Positions 1 through 8,590 of a DNA stretch of 24,194 bases are shown here, one piece after another (positions within the stretch are counted from its first letter, which is position 1; each line of letters begins with the position of its first letter). Below the pieces are notes generated by a model. That model saw only the letters and a program-made list of their open reading frames with translations. It was not told where the DNA came from and did not search any database. Origin of the DNA: Butyrivibrio sp. CAG:318 (GTDB lineage: Bacteria > Bacillota > Clostridia > Lachnospirales > Lachnospiraceae); NCBI GenBank assembly GCA_000431815.1, contig FR889230.1, forward strand, positions 84,082-108,275, given 5' to 3'. A program made the translations under genes and the position numbers.

Positions 1-723
1 ATCATCGCTCTTCCGTGTATGGCCCGTACTGATTACACCAATCCGGATACCGGATATGAGGTACACATTGATGACGATGCCGGCCTTCTCACCGATGATG
101 AGCTTGCAAAGCTTTCTTCGCAAATGGAGGCGATAACCGAATGGGGCAACGTTGCTTTCGTTACCACAACTTATAATCCGTCATCTGCCGATGATTATGC
201 GAGAAATTACTCCTATTCGCATTTCGGTCAGGGAAGTTCAACACTTTTCCTCATAGATATGGATAATCGTAAAGTATATATATTCAGCAACGGTTATATA
301 TATAAAACTATAACCAAGGCATATGCCAACACCATCACAGACAATATATATACATATGCTACAGATGCCAGATATTACGACTGTGCCTCAAAAGCATTCA
401 GTCAGATCAACATACTTCTTAGCGGCGGACGGATTTCGCAGCCTATGAAGTACATAAGCAATGCACTTATCGCATTGGTCCTTGCATTCATAATTAATTT
501 CATTGTAATAAGAATTTATTCAAAGAAGAAAGCTGCAAAGGGCCGCGAGATAATCAATAATATTTTCAGCCAGTGTAATTTACACAATGCCAATTGTGTT
601 ATGACGGGTCAGACAAGAGTTTACGACCCACCAAGTTCTTCCTCTTCCTCCGACGGCGGTGGCGGCGGAGGCGGTGGCGGCGGCGGTGGTGGAGGTGGCG
701 GTGGCGGCGGCCACAGCTTCTAA
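1..723 (+). CDS. TPM-domain exported membrane protein with poly-Gly tail (5' end missing)
   Basis: The reading frame is open to the left edge, so the true start lies outside the window. The first visible residues, IIALPCMARTDY, look like the end of a signal peptide with cleavage near CMA, so the internal ATG at 19 is probably not the start. Next comes a TPM-type domain (YgcG/TPM_phosphatase family), recognisable from the 'DDDAGLLTDDELAKL' opening and a 'VAFVTTTYN' strand. A single membrane segment lies at about residues 145-165 counted from the ATG at 19, followed by a basic stretch. The tail is six Ser, one Asp, 19 Gly (codons 655-711) and His-Ser-Phe. Gly-rich tails are common after TPM domains with a membrane anchor. 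The domain is thought to act extracytoplasmically, but its biochemical role here is unknown. The gene converges on the iron transporter gene. Confidence 0.75.
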   Translation: MIALPCMARTDYTNPDTGYEVHIDDDAGLLTDDELAKLSSQMEAITEWGNVAFVTTTYNPSSADDYARNYSYSHFGQGSSTLFLIDMDNRKVYIFSNGYIYKTITKAYANTITDNIYTYATDARYYDCASKAFSQINILLSGGRISQPMKYISNALIALVLAFIINFIVIRIYSKKKAAKGREIINNIFSQCNLHNANCVMTGQTRVYDPPSSSSSSDGGGGGGGGGGGGGGGGGGGHSF

Positions 724-750
724 ACCGCAAAGTTTCCATAAACATAAATA

Positions 751-817
751 CAGCCATTCGGGAATTATATTTTTGAGGTCACCTCAATTATATTTTTCCT
801 GAATGGCTGTTTTGTTT
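751..817 (+). terminator. Rho-independent terminator between convergent genes
   Basis: A 13-bp outer stem (751-763 with 797-809, one G-T wobble) ends in GAATGGCTG and runs into a T-rich stretch at 810-817. A second short hairpin (GAGG/CCTC, 775-785) sits inside the loop. It follows the TPM gene by 27 bp and overlaps the stop codon of the convergent feoAB gene. The T-tract is good on the plus strand and weak on the minus strand, so it mainly serves the TPM gene. Confidence 0.75.
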
Positions 818-3155
818 ATCCTATAAGCATCCCAATCATCCTTACCAGAAATGCCGCAATCCACGCTATAGCACACTGCCATACCACAACAAGCACTGCC
901 CATTTATGCCCGAGTTCTCTTCTTATTGAAGATATGGCTGCCACACACGGTGTGTACAGGAGGCTGAATACCAACAATGAAACTGCCGAAAGTGTGGTAA
1001 ATGCCGTTGACACGCTGCTGCCAAACAGAATTTCCAATGTGGATACAACACTCTCCTTGGCCATAAATCCGCTTATAAGCGATGTGACCACACGCCAGTC
1101 GCCGAGTCCCAACGGTGCAAATACCGGCGCAATAAATCCGGCTACGGAAGCCAGTATGCTCTCCGATGAATCGCTTACCATATTGAAATGCCAGTTGAAG
1201 CTCTGTAAAAACCACACTACCATTGTCGCAATCAAAATTATGGTAAATGCACGCTGCAGGAAATCTTTGGCTTTCTCCCACAACAACTGCGCAACATTCT
1301 TAATTCCCGGAAGTCTGTAATTAGGAAGCTCCATCACAAAAGGAACCGCCTCGCCTTTAAATAATGTCTTTTTAAAAATAAATGCAACAAGAATACCTAC
1401 CGCAATTCCCAGAAAATATAATCCCGTCATCACTATTCCGCCCTTGCCCGGGAAAAACGCGCTCACAAAAAATGCATATATCGGAAGCTTCGCCGTACAG
1501 CTCATAAACGGGGTCAGTAAAATCGTCATCTTACGGTCTCTTTCGCTTGGAAGTGTCCTCGTAGACATTACTGCGGGAACCGTACATCCGAATCCGATTA
1601 AAAGCGGAACGATGCTTCGGCCGGAAAGTCCTATTTTACGCAGCAGTTTATCCATAAAGAACGCAACTCTCGCTATATATCCGCTATCTTCCATAAGTGA
1701 CAGGAAGAAAAACAATGTTACGATGATCGGAAGAAATGACAGCACCGAACCGACGCCCGCAAATATACCGTCTATAACAAGACTGTGCAATGCCGAATTT
1801 ACACCGGCCGCACTCAGTCCTTTGTCAACAGCCCCCGTCAGGGCATCTATGCCCATCTCAAGAAGCTTCTGAAGTCCCGCACCTATTACATTGAATGTCA
1901 ATATAAATACGGCTGCCATTATCGCTATAAAACATGGAATTGCTGTGTACTTGCCGGTCAGAATACGGTCTATTTTCTCACTGCGCAGTCTTTCTTTGCT
2001 TTCTTTGGGTTTGACAACAGTTTTCTCACACACTTTCTCGATGAATGAGAACCGCATATCAGCAATCGCTGCACTTCTGTCAAGTCCGCGTTCTTTCTCC
2101 ATCTGGATGACAACATGCTCAAGTGTCTCAATCTCATTCTTATCAAGGTTCAATTTCTCAAGAATAAGGCTGTCACCCTCTATAAGCTTTGATGCTGCAA
2201 AGCGTACAGGTATTCCGGCTGTCTCTGCATGATCTTCAATAAGATGCGCTATGGAATGAATGCAGCGGTGCACTGCCCCGCCAAAATCATTCTCATCACA
2301 GAAATCCTGCCTGCCGGGACGTTCCTGATATTTGGCAATATGAATGGCATGTTTTATAAGTTCATCAACACCTTCATTCTTAGCCGCTGATATAGGTACA
2401 ACCGGCACTCCTAACATGGACTCCATTCCGTTGACATCTATTGTACCGCCGTTTCCGGTAACCTCATCCATCATATTAAGCGCAACTACCATCGGAATGT
2501 TCATTTCAAGAAGCTGCATTGTCAGATACAGATTACGTTCGATATTGGTTGCATCAACTATGTTTATTATCGCTTCAGGCTTATCATCAAGTACAAAATT
2601 ACGCGATACTATCTCTTCATTACTGTACGGGGACATCGAATATATTCCTGGCAGGTCCGTTACAAGCGTGTTTTTGTATCCTTTTATCGGGCCGTCCTTT
2701 CTGTCAACCGTAACTCCCGGGAAATTACCGACATGCTGGTTGGAGCCTGTAAGCTGGTTAAAAAGTGTCGTCTTGCCGCAGTTCTGGTTACCGACAAGAG
2801 CATATGTAAGAATCTGGGAATCCGGCAATGGATTCTCATCCGCCTTGACATGATATTTACCATCCTCACCAAGTCCCGGATGGACGGTATTGTTTACGCC
2901 TTTTGCGCTCTCATGTCTTCTGGACCTGCTATCGATAGGCTCAACTTCAATCTGTTTGGCATCTGCAAGTCGCAGCGTCAATTCGTAACAGTGTATCTGC
3001 AATTCCATCGGGTCGCCCATCGGTGCGAACTTCACGACCGTGACTTCAGCTCCCGGAATTACACCCATATCAAGAAAGTGCTGTCTTAATGCACCTTCGC
3101 CTCCGACGGTGCGTATAACCGCACTTTCGCCGATTTTCAAATCTCTCAAAGTCAT
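816..3155 (-). CDS. feoB: FeoA-FeoB fusion ferrous iron transporter
   Basis: This 779-residue protein imports Fe(II) across the cytoplasmic membrane. Residues 1-75 form a FeoA-type SH3-like domain. A linker of about 40 residues leads to the FeoB G domain, with G1 GNQNCGKTT at 122-130, G2 Thr149 in the FPGVTVDRK stretch, G3 DLPG at 167-170 and G4 NMMD. A helical regulatory region follows, then the membrane part with both gate motifs: GFGCTVPAVMSTR and SCTAKLPIYAFF. FeoA-FeoB fusions are known in several anaerobic lineages. No FeoC or Cys-rich tail is present. The ATG at 3155 has a GAGG ribosome site. The acetyltransferase gene ends 11 bp upstream, so both are probably one transcript. No Fur-type operator was noticed directly upstream. 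Confidence 0.96.
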   Translation of the reverse strand: MTLRDLKIGESAVIRTVGGEGALRQHFLDMGVIPGAEVTVVKFAPMGDPMELQIHCYELTLRLADAKQIEVEPIDSRSRRHESAKGVNNTVHPGLGEDGKYHVKADENPLPDSQILTYALVGNQNCGKTTLFNQLTGSNQHVGNFPGVTVDRKDGPIKGYKNTLVTDLPGIYSMSPYSNEEIVSRNFVLDDKPEAIINIVDATNIERNLYLTMQLLEMNIPMVVALNMMDEVTGNGGTIDVNGMESMLGVPVVPISAAKNEGVDELIKHAIHIAKYQERPGRQDFCDENDFGGAVHRCIHSIAHLIEDHAETAGIPVRFAASKLIEGDSLILEKLNLDKNEIETLEHVVIQMEKERGLDRSAAIADMRFSFIEKVCEKTVVKPKESKERLRSEKIDRILTGKYTAIPCFIAIMAAVFILTFNVIGAGLQKLLEMGIDALTGAVDKGLSAAGVNSALHSLVIDGIFAGVGSVLSFLPIIVTLFFFLSLMEDSGYIARVAFFMDKLLRKIGLSGRSIVPLLIGFGCTVPAVMSTRTLPSERDRKMTILLTPFMSCTAKLPIYAFFVSAFFPGKGGIVMTGLYFLGIAVGILVAFIFKKTLFKGEAVPFVMELPNYRLPGIKNVAQLLWEKAKDFLQRAFTIILIATMVVWFLQSFNWHFNMVSDSSESILASVAGFIAPVFAPLGLGDWRVVTSLISGFMAKESVVSTLEILFGSSVSTAFTTLSAVSLLVFSLLYTPCVAAISSIRRELGHKWAVLVVVWQCAIAWIAAFLVRMIGMLIG

Positions 3156-3166
3156 ATTTTTATCCT

Positions 3167-4381
3167 CTAAATATAATCTGATACATAAGGTATTTCATGA
3201 TATAGAATATTATCAAGTGCTTCAACTGCCTTAATATCTCCGATAATTCTATTCATGTTATATAATTTGTCCGCAGTCTTATACCCCATAAAAAGTGTAG
3301 TAAGCGTTCCTATGGACATCTGCAGAACATAATCCGGTTCTTCATCAGTAAGACTGCATGCGCCTTTCTTAAAACGCACGGTATATTCACTGTTATTCCA
3401 TTCAAGCAGGTCATCTTCGATATCAAATCTGATAGTAACATTCTTTCCCTTCGGATTACACGCATAATCGCTTATAAACTGCCCGAAATCGATTATTCTT
3501 CCCATTGCATACGGACGTATCGTTTCCTTAATGTCACTGTCATCCAGTTCAAATGCAATCGGCTCACTGTAATAATTATTACCGTGAACTTCATCTATCA
3601 TGGAATCATGTGCATATACATATTCCCAGAGGCCGAGCTGTGCCTCCCTGTTAAGATAGATCATCTCCTTGATATGCATTATATCCGAACTTATCATATA
3701 TACCATATATCCCTGTGGGGTTCCGTCATGAGAATAATATATAGCAACTGATGTATCATCCTCATCCCATCTCCAGTATTCTTCCCACGCAAGATTATTG
3801 CGGTACAGACATCCGTGTGTCTGTTCGGCAAACCTGGTATGCAGATTCACAAATTCGTTATCATCCCAGTCGACACGTTTGACATATCCCGGTTCTTCTA
3901 TCTTACGCGGAATCTGTGTATCCTTAACGATATATGTCATCTTATTGGATATGATTTCCCATCCGAGATTACGATAAAGCGGTATGGAATATGGGTAGAG
4001 AAGTGCAAATGACTTACCGTTTTCCTTCATGCGCGTAAGACCACGTCTCATGAGATTTTTCATGATTCCATGACCCGTATACTCCGGATATGTACATACA
4101 CTTGTCACAAAACCCACGGAGTATTTGCGTCCGTATATATTCATATCAAGCGGATATACCGCAAACTGTGATACCAGTTCATCATCATCAAAGCATCCGA
4201 GTACATCTGCTCTCTCAAGCACCGGGAACTTGGACTGCTGGATTTCATCATCCTTCCATCCGGTCTCGGCAAGATCCTGTTCCGTAACCTGAAATGCATA
4301 CCTTAACAATGCGTTATATTGCTCTACATCATCTTTTGTCAGAGGTCTGACCGTAAATTTAGAGTCTTCGCTTAAATTCAT
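3167..4381 (-). CDS. Eis-like GNAT N-acetyltransferase
   Basis: This 404-residue cytosolic protein matches the Eis-type architecture: a GNAT fold from about residue 8 (FTVRPLTKDDVEQYNALL), a second GNAT-like half, and a C-terminal SCP2-like domain from about residue 300. The acetyl-CoA pyrophosphate loop is visible as YPEYTGHGIMKNLMRRGL, with the core TGHGIM at 102-107. Family members acetylate amines, including aminoglycosides in mycobacterial Eis; the substrate here cannot be read from sequence. The length fits the family (about 400). The ATG at 4381 has an AAAGGTG ribosome site. It is the first gene after a promoter at 4417-4444, with feoAB following directly. Confidence 0.88.
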   Translation of the reverse strand: MNLSEDSKFTVRPLTKDDVEQYNALLRYAFQVTEQDLAETGWKDDEIQQSKFPVLERADVLGCFDDDELVSQFAVYPLDMNIYGRKYSVGFVTSVCTYPEYTGHGIMKNLMRRGLTRMKENGKSFALLYPYSIPLYRNLGWEIISNKMTYIVKDTQIPRKIEEPGYVKRVDWDDNEFVNLHTRFAEQTHGCLYRNNLAWEEYWRWDEDDTSVAIYYSHDGTPQGYMVYMISSDIMHIKEMIYLNREAQLGLWEYVYAHDSMIDEVHGNNYYSEPIAFELDDSDIKETIRPYAMGRIIDFGQFISDYACNPKGKNVTIRFDIEDDLLEWNNSEYTVRFKKGACSLTDEEPDYVLQMSIGTLTTLFMGYKTADKLYNMNRIIGDIKAVEALDNILYHEIPYVSDYI

Positions 4382-4416
4382 TATTAATCACCTTTATGCT
4401 AATTTAGTTCTCTATG

Positions 4417-4444
4417 ATTATATCACATCATAAAACATATGCAA
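4417..4444 (-). promoter_or_regulatory. Sigma-A-type promoter for the GNAT-feoAB unit
   Basis: Read on the minus strand, a perfect -10 TATAAT (4422-4417) lies 16 bp after a -35 TTGCAT (4444-4439, 4 of 6). It is 35 bp upstream of the acetyltransferase start and just after the hairpin that ends the preceding operon, which is the expected order of terminator then promoter. Confidence 0.65.
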
Positions 4445-4450
4445 GTATGC

Positions 4451-4481
4451 AAAACTCCGGCCACATAACATGACCGGAGTT
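4451..4481 (-). terminator. Hairpin terminator after the M20 amidohydrolase operon
   Basis: An 8-bp perfect stem AACTCCGG/CCGGAGTT (4474-4481 with 4453-4460) encloses a 13-nt loop. On the minus strand the right arm runs into a short TTTT. The T-tract is brief, so termination may be partial. It lies 77 bp after the M20 stop codon. Confidence 0.55.
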
Positions 4482-4557
4482 CTTAATCTGTATATCAGCC
4501 TATAACCGCGCCGCCCCATTCAACAAACGTAAATCCATTCCTTACAAGAGAAGAATT

Positions 4558-5685
4558 TTACATATCGGATATATCCGCAGGCGGCACTGCCGCCAGTGCG
4601 AGTTCCGTAAAAAGTCCAACGGCATTCTTAATTATTTCATCAGGAAATTCGTATTGCACCGTATGAAGCTGTGCATAATTTTCTCCGTCCCCGATTCCAA
4701 AGAATGCGCCGTCACACTCTTGAAGATAATATCCGAAATCCTCCGACCAGCGCATAGGTTCTTTAAGTTCCTGCACGTTAAGTCCCAGTCTTTCGGCACA
4801 TTTTATTACTTTTTCAACGGATTTATCTTTATTTTCGGTAGCAGGAAACGGTTCAATGCGTTCGATTTCAATATCAAATCCGCCATTTGCGGCATAGATG
4901 CGCGCTTTATTTTCTATCTGCGACACCAGTTCATCGAATACAACGCCTCTCTCGGCTCTTAACGTAAGCCTTAATGTTCCCTCCGATGCCGACACGCCGT
5001 AATTGTCACTTCCGGCTTCGATTCCGATGACCGTCATCATGACTATTCCGCCATCACTTTGCATATTATTAGTAAGATTTTGCAATTCGATAAGCAGTCC
5101 GGCAAGACTGATACATGGGTTAAGTCCCGCATCCGGGTACGCTGCGTGGCTTGGCGTTCCGGTAAATTTTATGGATATTCCTGTTGATGCGCAGGCAAAT
5201 GTGCCTTTTCTTATAAGGACATCTCCCATCCGGTATCCCGGTATATTATGTAAACCGTATATCTCTTTGATATTTTTATCTCTGATTATATCACGGCAGA
5301 CCAATGCTCCCTTGCCCGTCTCTTCCGCCGGTTGAAAAACAAGATACACATTCCCATCAAGCCTGTTCCTGTTCTCATACAGACTTACTGCCAGTCCGGC
5401 AAGAATGGAAGAATGTCCGTCATGACCGCAGTAATGTCCGGGTTCATTATGGCCGCCCGCACATACCGCATCCATGTCCGCCCTGAATGCAATGGCATCA
5501 TTCGCCGGAGCATTATCAGGCTTACAATGCACAATGAATGCATTATTCTCCAGTTCTTCTATTTCCCAGGATGTATTTTTTCTGATATAATTTTTGATAG
5601 TGTCTGAAGTAAATTTTTCACAAAATGACTTCTCAGGTATCTTATGCAATTCATGTCTGAGATTAATTATGCTGTCCCAATCCAT
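4558..5685 (-). CDS. M20-family amidohydrolase (HipO-like peptidase)
   Basis: This 375-residue cytosolic metal-dependent hydrolase cleaves an N-acyl or amide bond of an amino-acid-type substrate; the exact substrate is unknown. Metal-binding motifs are in order: CGHDGHSS (Cys86, His88), PAEETGKGA (Glu121, Glu122), LHN (His146) and LHTVQYEFPDE (His341). The PSHAAYPDAGLNP stretch marks the lid/dimerisation domain. This layout is typical of the IAA-amino-acid hydrolase/HipO group rather than the dipeptidase groups. The start at 5685 is 4 bp after the alkD stop and has a CAGGTGATG context. It is the last gene of the transporter-alkD-M20 set. After the TAA the same frame stays open for 20 codons (see findings). 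Confidence 0.92.
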   Translation of the reverse strand: MDWDSIINLRHELHKIPEKSFCEKFTSDTIKNYIRKNTSWEIEELENNAFIVHCKPDNAPANDAIAFRADMDAVCAGGHNEPGHYCGHDGHSSILAGLAVSLYENRNRLDGNVYLVFQPAEETGKGALVCRDIIRDKNIKEIYGLHNIPGYRMGDVLIRKGTFACASTGISIKFTGTPSHAAYPDAGLNPCISLAGLLIELQNLTNNMQSDGGIVMMTVIGIEAGSDNYGVSASEGTLRLTLRAERGVVFDELVSQIENKARIYAANGGFDIEIERIEPFPATENKDKSVEKVIKCAERLGLNVQELKEPMRWSEDFGYYLQECDGAFFGIGDGENYAQLHTVQYEFPDEIIKNAVGLFTELALAAVPPADISDM

Positions 5686-5689
5686 TTCA

Positions 5690-6376
5690 TCACCTGCTTT
5701 TTATTCTTAATGACTTAAGAATTTCTTTCTGTTCATTGCTTATGCGGAAGCTTTCAACGGCTTTTTGTATCGTCTTGTTATGTACCCACACATCAAGCTT
5801 TCTGCCCGTGATATACGGTATCGTACTGTCCCATTGTTTGGCAAGAGCTGTTGCCATATACCATGCTATCATCATATTGACATAATATTCTTCGGAGCGC
5901 ACAGCTGCAGCCAATTCCAGATATTCTTCCTTAAAACCATCATCAAGATACAGCCGCATAAGCATGCCAATTCCGTATCTTACAGTATATGTCCTATCCG
6001 ACGCGATCCATTCTTTGATAACCGGAAAAAGTTCTTCTTTATGCTTTCTGAAACATTTCGGCTCCGGCAGATCGCAGGTCGCCCAGTTATCAATGTACGG
6101 AAGAAACTTCTGTATCCCGGCAAGACATTCATTATAGTCTTTGATACCGCATAAAATCATCATATGAAGGTTATTTTCTTCATAATAATAATGTGGCAGC
6201 TCTTCAAGAAAAGACGCTGCCATATCAGTCCGGGCAAAATCCGCGGCAAATTTTCTTAACACCGGCATCCTTATGCCGATAATTCTTTCCCTATCGATTG
6301 TCGGCATAAGTCTGCTGTGAAAATCCCCGTACTCCGTGTCCTGTAATTCAAATAATTTTCTCTGTAATTCTGTCAT
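5690..6376 (-). CDS. AlkD-like DNA alkylation repair protein
   Basis: This 228-residue all-helical HEAT-like protein belongs to the DNA alkylation repair family (DNA_alkylation, AlkD type), glycosylases that release N3- and N7-alkylated purines without base flipping. Residues matching the AlkD active cleft are visible: Trp98 and Asp102 in DNWATCD, Arg133 in YTVRYGIGM, and a late Trp196 in KLDVWVHNK. The size fits the family (about 220-240). It is packed between the NSS transporter (4 bp upstream) and the M20 gene (4 bp downstream), so all three are probably co-transcribed. No functional link between them is apparent. It could also be a non-glycosylase relative of AlkD. Confidence 0.9.
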   Translation of the reverse strand: MTELQRKLFELQDTEYGDFHSRLMPTIDRERIIGIRMPVLRKFAADFARTDMAASFLEELPHYYYEENNLHMMILCGIKDYNECLAGIQKFLPYIDNWATCDLPEPKCFRKHKEELFPVIKEWIASDRTYTVRYGIGMLMRLYLDDGFKEEYLELAAAVRSEEYYVNMMIAWYMATALAKQWDSTIPYITGRKLDVWVHNKTIQKAVESFRISNEQKEILKSLRIKSR

Positions 6377-6380
6377 GATT

Positions 6381-7739
6381 CTACTTTATAAATCCCTGCA
6401 CAATTATGATTACGATAAGCACAGGCAATACGAATTTAAAATACGGTTTCAGACGGCGCGCAATGCGGGCACCCTTTCCGGTATTGGCCTCGTCAATATA
6501 ATTATCAAAGCCCCAGCCCCATCTGGTCACGCAGAAAAGCGTATACACAAGTGAACCTATCGGCAGCAGCAGATTGCTTACTATGAAATCCTCGCTGTCA
6601 AGCACATCCCGTCCTCCGATAATATGGAGTCCGCTCCACAGATTATACCCAAGCACACACGGAACGCTTGCAATAAGAATCACAATACAGTTAATAATCG
6701 CAGCTTTGTTACGGCTCCATCCAAACATATCAATGCAGAATGACATAATATTTTCAAATACCGCCATAATAGTTGAAAAGCTCGCAAATGTCATAAATAA
6801 GAAGAACAGCGAACCCCAGATTCTTCCGCCTTCCATATTTACAAACACATTCGGTAATGTCACAAATATAAGGCTCGGTCCCTGACTGACATCAACACCG
6901 TAGCTGAAGCATGCCGGAAAAATAATAAGTCCCGCCATTATCGCTACAAACGTATCAAGACCGCATATTTTTATTCCTTCTCCGGCGAGCGTATTATCCT
7001 TACTCATATAACTTCCGAAAATTTCCATCGCAGCAACGCCAAGACTTAGCGTAAAGAAAGCCTGATTCATCGCAGCGGAAACCACATTACCGACACCGAC
7101 TTCTTTGACGCGGTCGATATTCGGTACAAGATAAAATTCTATTCCTTTGGATGCTCCCGGAAGCATAATGCTGTGCACTGCAAGCACGACAATAAGTCCA
7201 AGTAATGCCACCATCATTATCTTGCTTATTTTCTCAAGTCCGTTCTGGAGTCCGCGGCTGCATACCAGAAATCCGACAACAACCGTAAGTCCCATCCAGA
7301 TCAACATCTGCACCGGGTCGTCCAGAAGATTGGTAAATACCGCGCCCGTTGCTGCGGAATCCATTCCATTTTTAAATTCTCCAGTTACAAATTTAAAGAA
7401 ATATGATGACATCCAGCCTGACACTGTAGTGTAATACATCATAAGTATATAGCACCCAAGCATCGCAAACCAGCCGTGAATATGCCATTTTGCCTTAGGC
7501 TTTTCAAGTGCTTTATATGATAATACTGCACTTTTCCTGCTGGCCCTGCCGACTGCAAGTTCCATAGTAAGAACCGGGAGACCCATGATAATAAGGAATA
7601 CCAGATACAAAAGCACAAATATTCCGCCGCCGTTCTGTCCGACGACATACGGAAAACGCCATACATTGCCTATTCCGATTGCGCATCCGGCACTGACCAG
7701 TATAAAGCCAAGCCTTGATTTAAAAGATTCTCTCTCCAT
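6381..7739 (-). CDS. Sodium-dependent NSS/SNF-family transporter
   Basis: This polytopic inner-membrane symporter (452 residues) takes up amino acids or related amines with sodium. The family signature is in the first helices: GFILVSAGCAIGIGNVWRFP, then GQNGGG and a conserved ELAVGR. Hydrophobic segments fit 11-12 helices, as in bacterial LeuT/MhsT relatives. The frame extends to 7826, but the ATG at 7739 is preferred. It has an AGGATGG ribosome site 9 bp upstream, starts just before the conserved core, and avoids overlap with thiM. It heads a tight group with alkD and the M20 hydrolase. An amidohydrolase beside an amino-acid transporter suggests uptake and hydrolysis of amino-acid conjugates, but this is inference. 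Confidence 0.93.
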   Translation of the reverse strand: MERESFKSRLGFILVSAGCAIGIGNVWRFPYVVGQNGGGIFVLLYLVFLIIMGLPVLTMELAVGRASRKSAVLSYKALEKPKAKWHIHGWFAMLGCYILMMYYTTVSGWMSSYFFKFVTGEFKNGMDSAATGAVFTNLLDDPVQMLIWMGLTVVVGFLVCSRGLQNGLEKISKIMMVALLGLIVVLAVHSIMLPGASKGIEFYLVPNIDRVKEVGVGNVVSAAMNQAFFTLSLGVAAMEIFGSYMSKDNTLAGEGIKICGLDTFVAIMAGLIIFPACFSYGVDVSQGPSLIFVTLPNVFVNMEGGRIWGSLFFLFMTFASFSTIMAVFENIMSFCIDMFGWSRNKAAIINCIVILIASVPCVLGYNLWSGLHIIGGRDVLDSEDFIVSNLLLPIGSLVYTLFCVTRWGWGFDNYIDEANTGKGARIARRLKPYFKFVLPVLIVIIIVQGFIK

Positions 7740-7770
7740 AATAAAACCATCCTGAAATATTAATGGTAAT

Positions 7771-7799
7771 ATTGTAACATATACATGTTTAGAATTAAA
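7771..7799 (-). promoter_or_regulatory. Candidate promoter for the NSS-alkD-M20 unit
   Basis: On the minus strand TTTAAT (7799-7794) is followed after 17 bp by TACAAT (7776-7771, 5 of 6). The site overlaps the end of thiM and lies 32 bp upstream of the transporter start. The -35 is weak. No terminator is visible between thiM and this site, so read-through from the thiamin operon is also possible. Confidence 0.4.
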
Positions 7800-8586
7800 G
7801 TATAAAGAGCAACGACTGCGATTCAATCAATGAAATCACATCGATGAATTTATCGTGAAAAGTCATTGTCCCGCCGCCGCTTTCACGGGTCATGCCGGCG
7901 GCAATCTCTCCAGCCGCGCCGTACATACAACAGCAGGCTGCAGCCGAATAAACAGAAGAGTCAACAGATAAGAAAGCTCCTATCAGCACAGAAAGCATGC
8001 AGCCGCTTCCCGTTATCCGGGCCATCATGCTATCGCCGTTATTACAATAAATTACATCCTTTCCGTCGGTTATGACATCCGTCGCACCCGATGCTATAAG
8101 GATTGTATTGTGCGCTTCCGCATAAGATTTCATGCCGGATATATCTATTTTCTTATCGGCTGCATCCACGCCTGTTATCGTATTGCGGTTTTCCATAAGG
8201 GCACGTATTTCCGAATAATTACCGCGTATACATGCAGGTGTATTTATCTTTATAAGCTCATTGATAAAATTCCGTCTGAACGCTGAACCTGAGATTCCTA
8301 CCGGATCGATAACCACCGGATGCTTAACCTCACCGGCTGCCTTGCAGGCATTTACCATGGCATCGTAATTCTCCGTTGCGCCGAGATTACATACCAGAGC
8401 CGAGGCAGCGCTTGTTATTTCCGCCACCTCCGCCGGGTGGTGCGCCATTGTGGGCGAAGCCCCGCAGGCAAGCAGTACATTGGCGCAGTCATTGACCGTG
8501 ACAGTGTTGGTAATGCAATGGATGACCGGTCTTGCTGACCGTATCTGCCGATATAATTTTTTTGCATACTCTTCTGTTACTTTCAT
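7795..8586 (-). CDS. thiM: Hydroxyethylthiazole kinase ThiM
   Basis: This 263-residue cytosolic ribokinase-like enzyme phosphorylates 4-methyl-5-(2-hydroxyethyl)thiazole with ATP, giving the thiazole phosphate that ThiE uses. Visible motifs are HCITNTVTVNDCANVLLA near the N-terminus, VVIDPVGISG at 91-100, IRGNYSEI at 120-127 and the ATP/anion-hole GSGC at 193-196 with its Cys. The frame reaches back to 8628, but the ATG at 8586 has GGAGA 9 bp upstream and lies 4 bp after the thiW stop, so it is the likely start. It is the last gene of the salvage operon. The family normally forms trimers. Confidence 0.95.
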   Translation of the reverse strand: MKVTEEYAKKLYRQIRSARPVIHCITNTVTVNDCANVLLACGASPTMAHHPAEVAEITSAASALVCNLGATENYDAMVNACKAAGEVKHPVVIDPVGISGSAFRRNFINELIKINTPACIRGNYSEIRALMENRNTITGVDAADKKIDISGMKSYAEAHNTILIASGATDVITDGKDVIYCNNGDSMMARITGSGCMLSVLIGAFLSVDSSVYSAAACCCMYGAAGEIAAGMTRESGGGTMTFHDKFIDVISLIESQSLLFIL

Positions 8587-8590
8587 ATTA

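Noticed and set aside
594..776. Arg/Trp-rich small frame
   Set aside because: It is the shifted reading of the poly-Gly codon run of the TPM gene.
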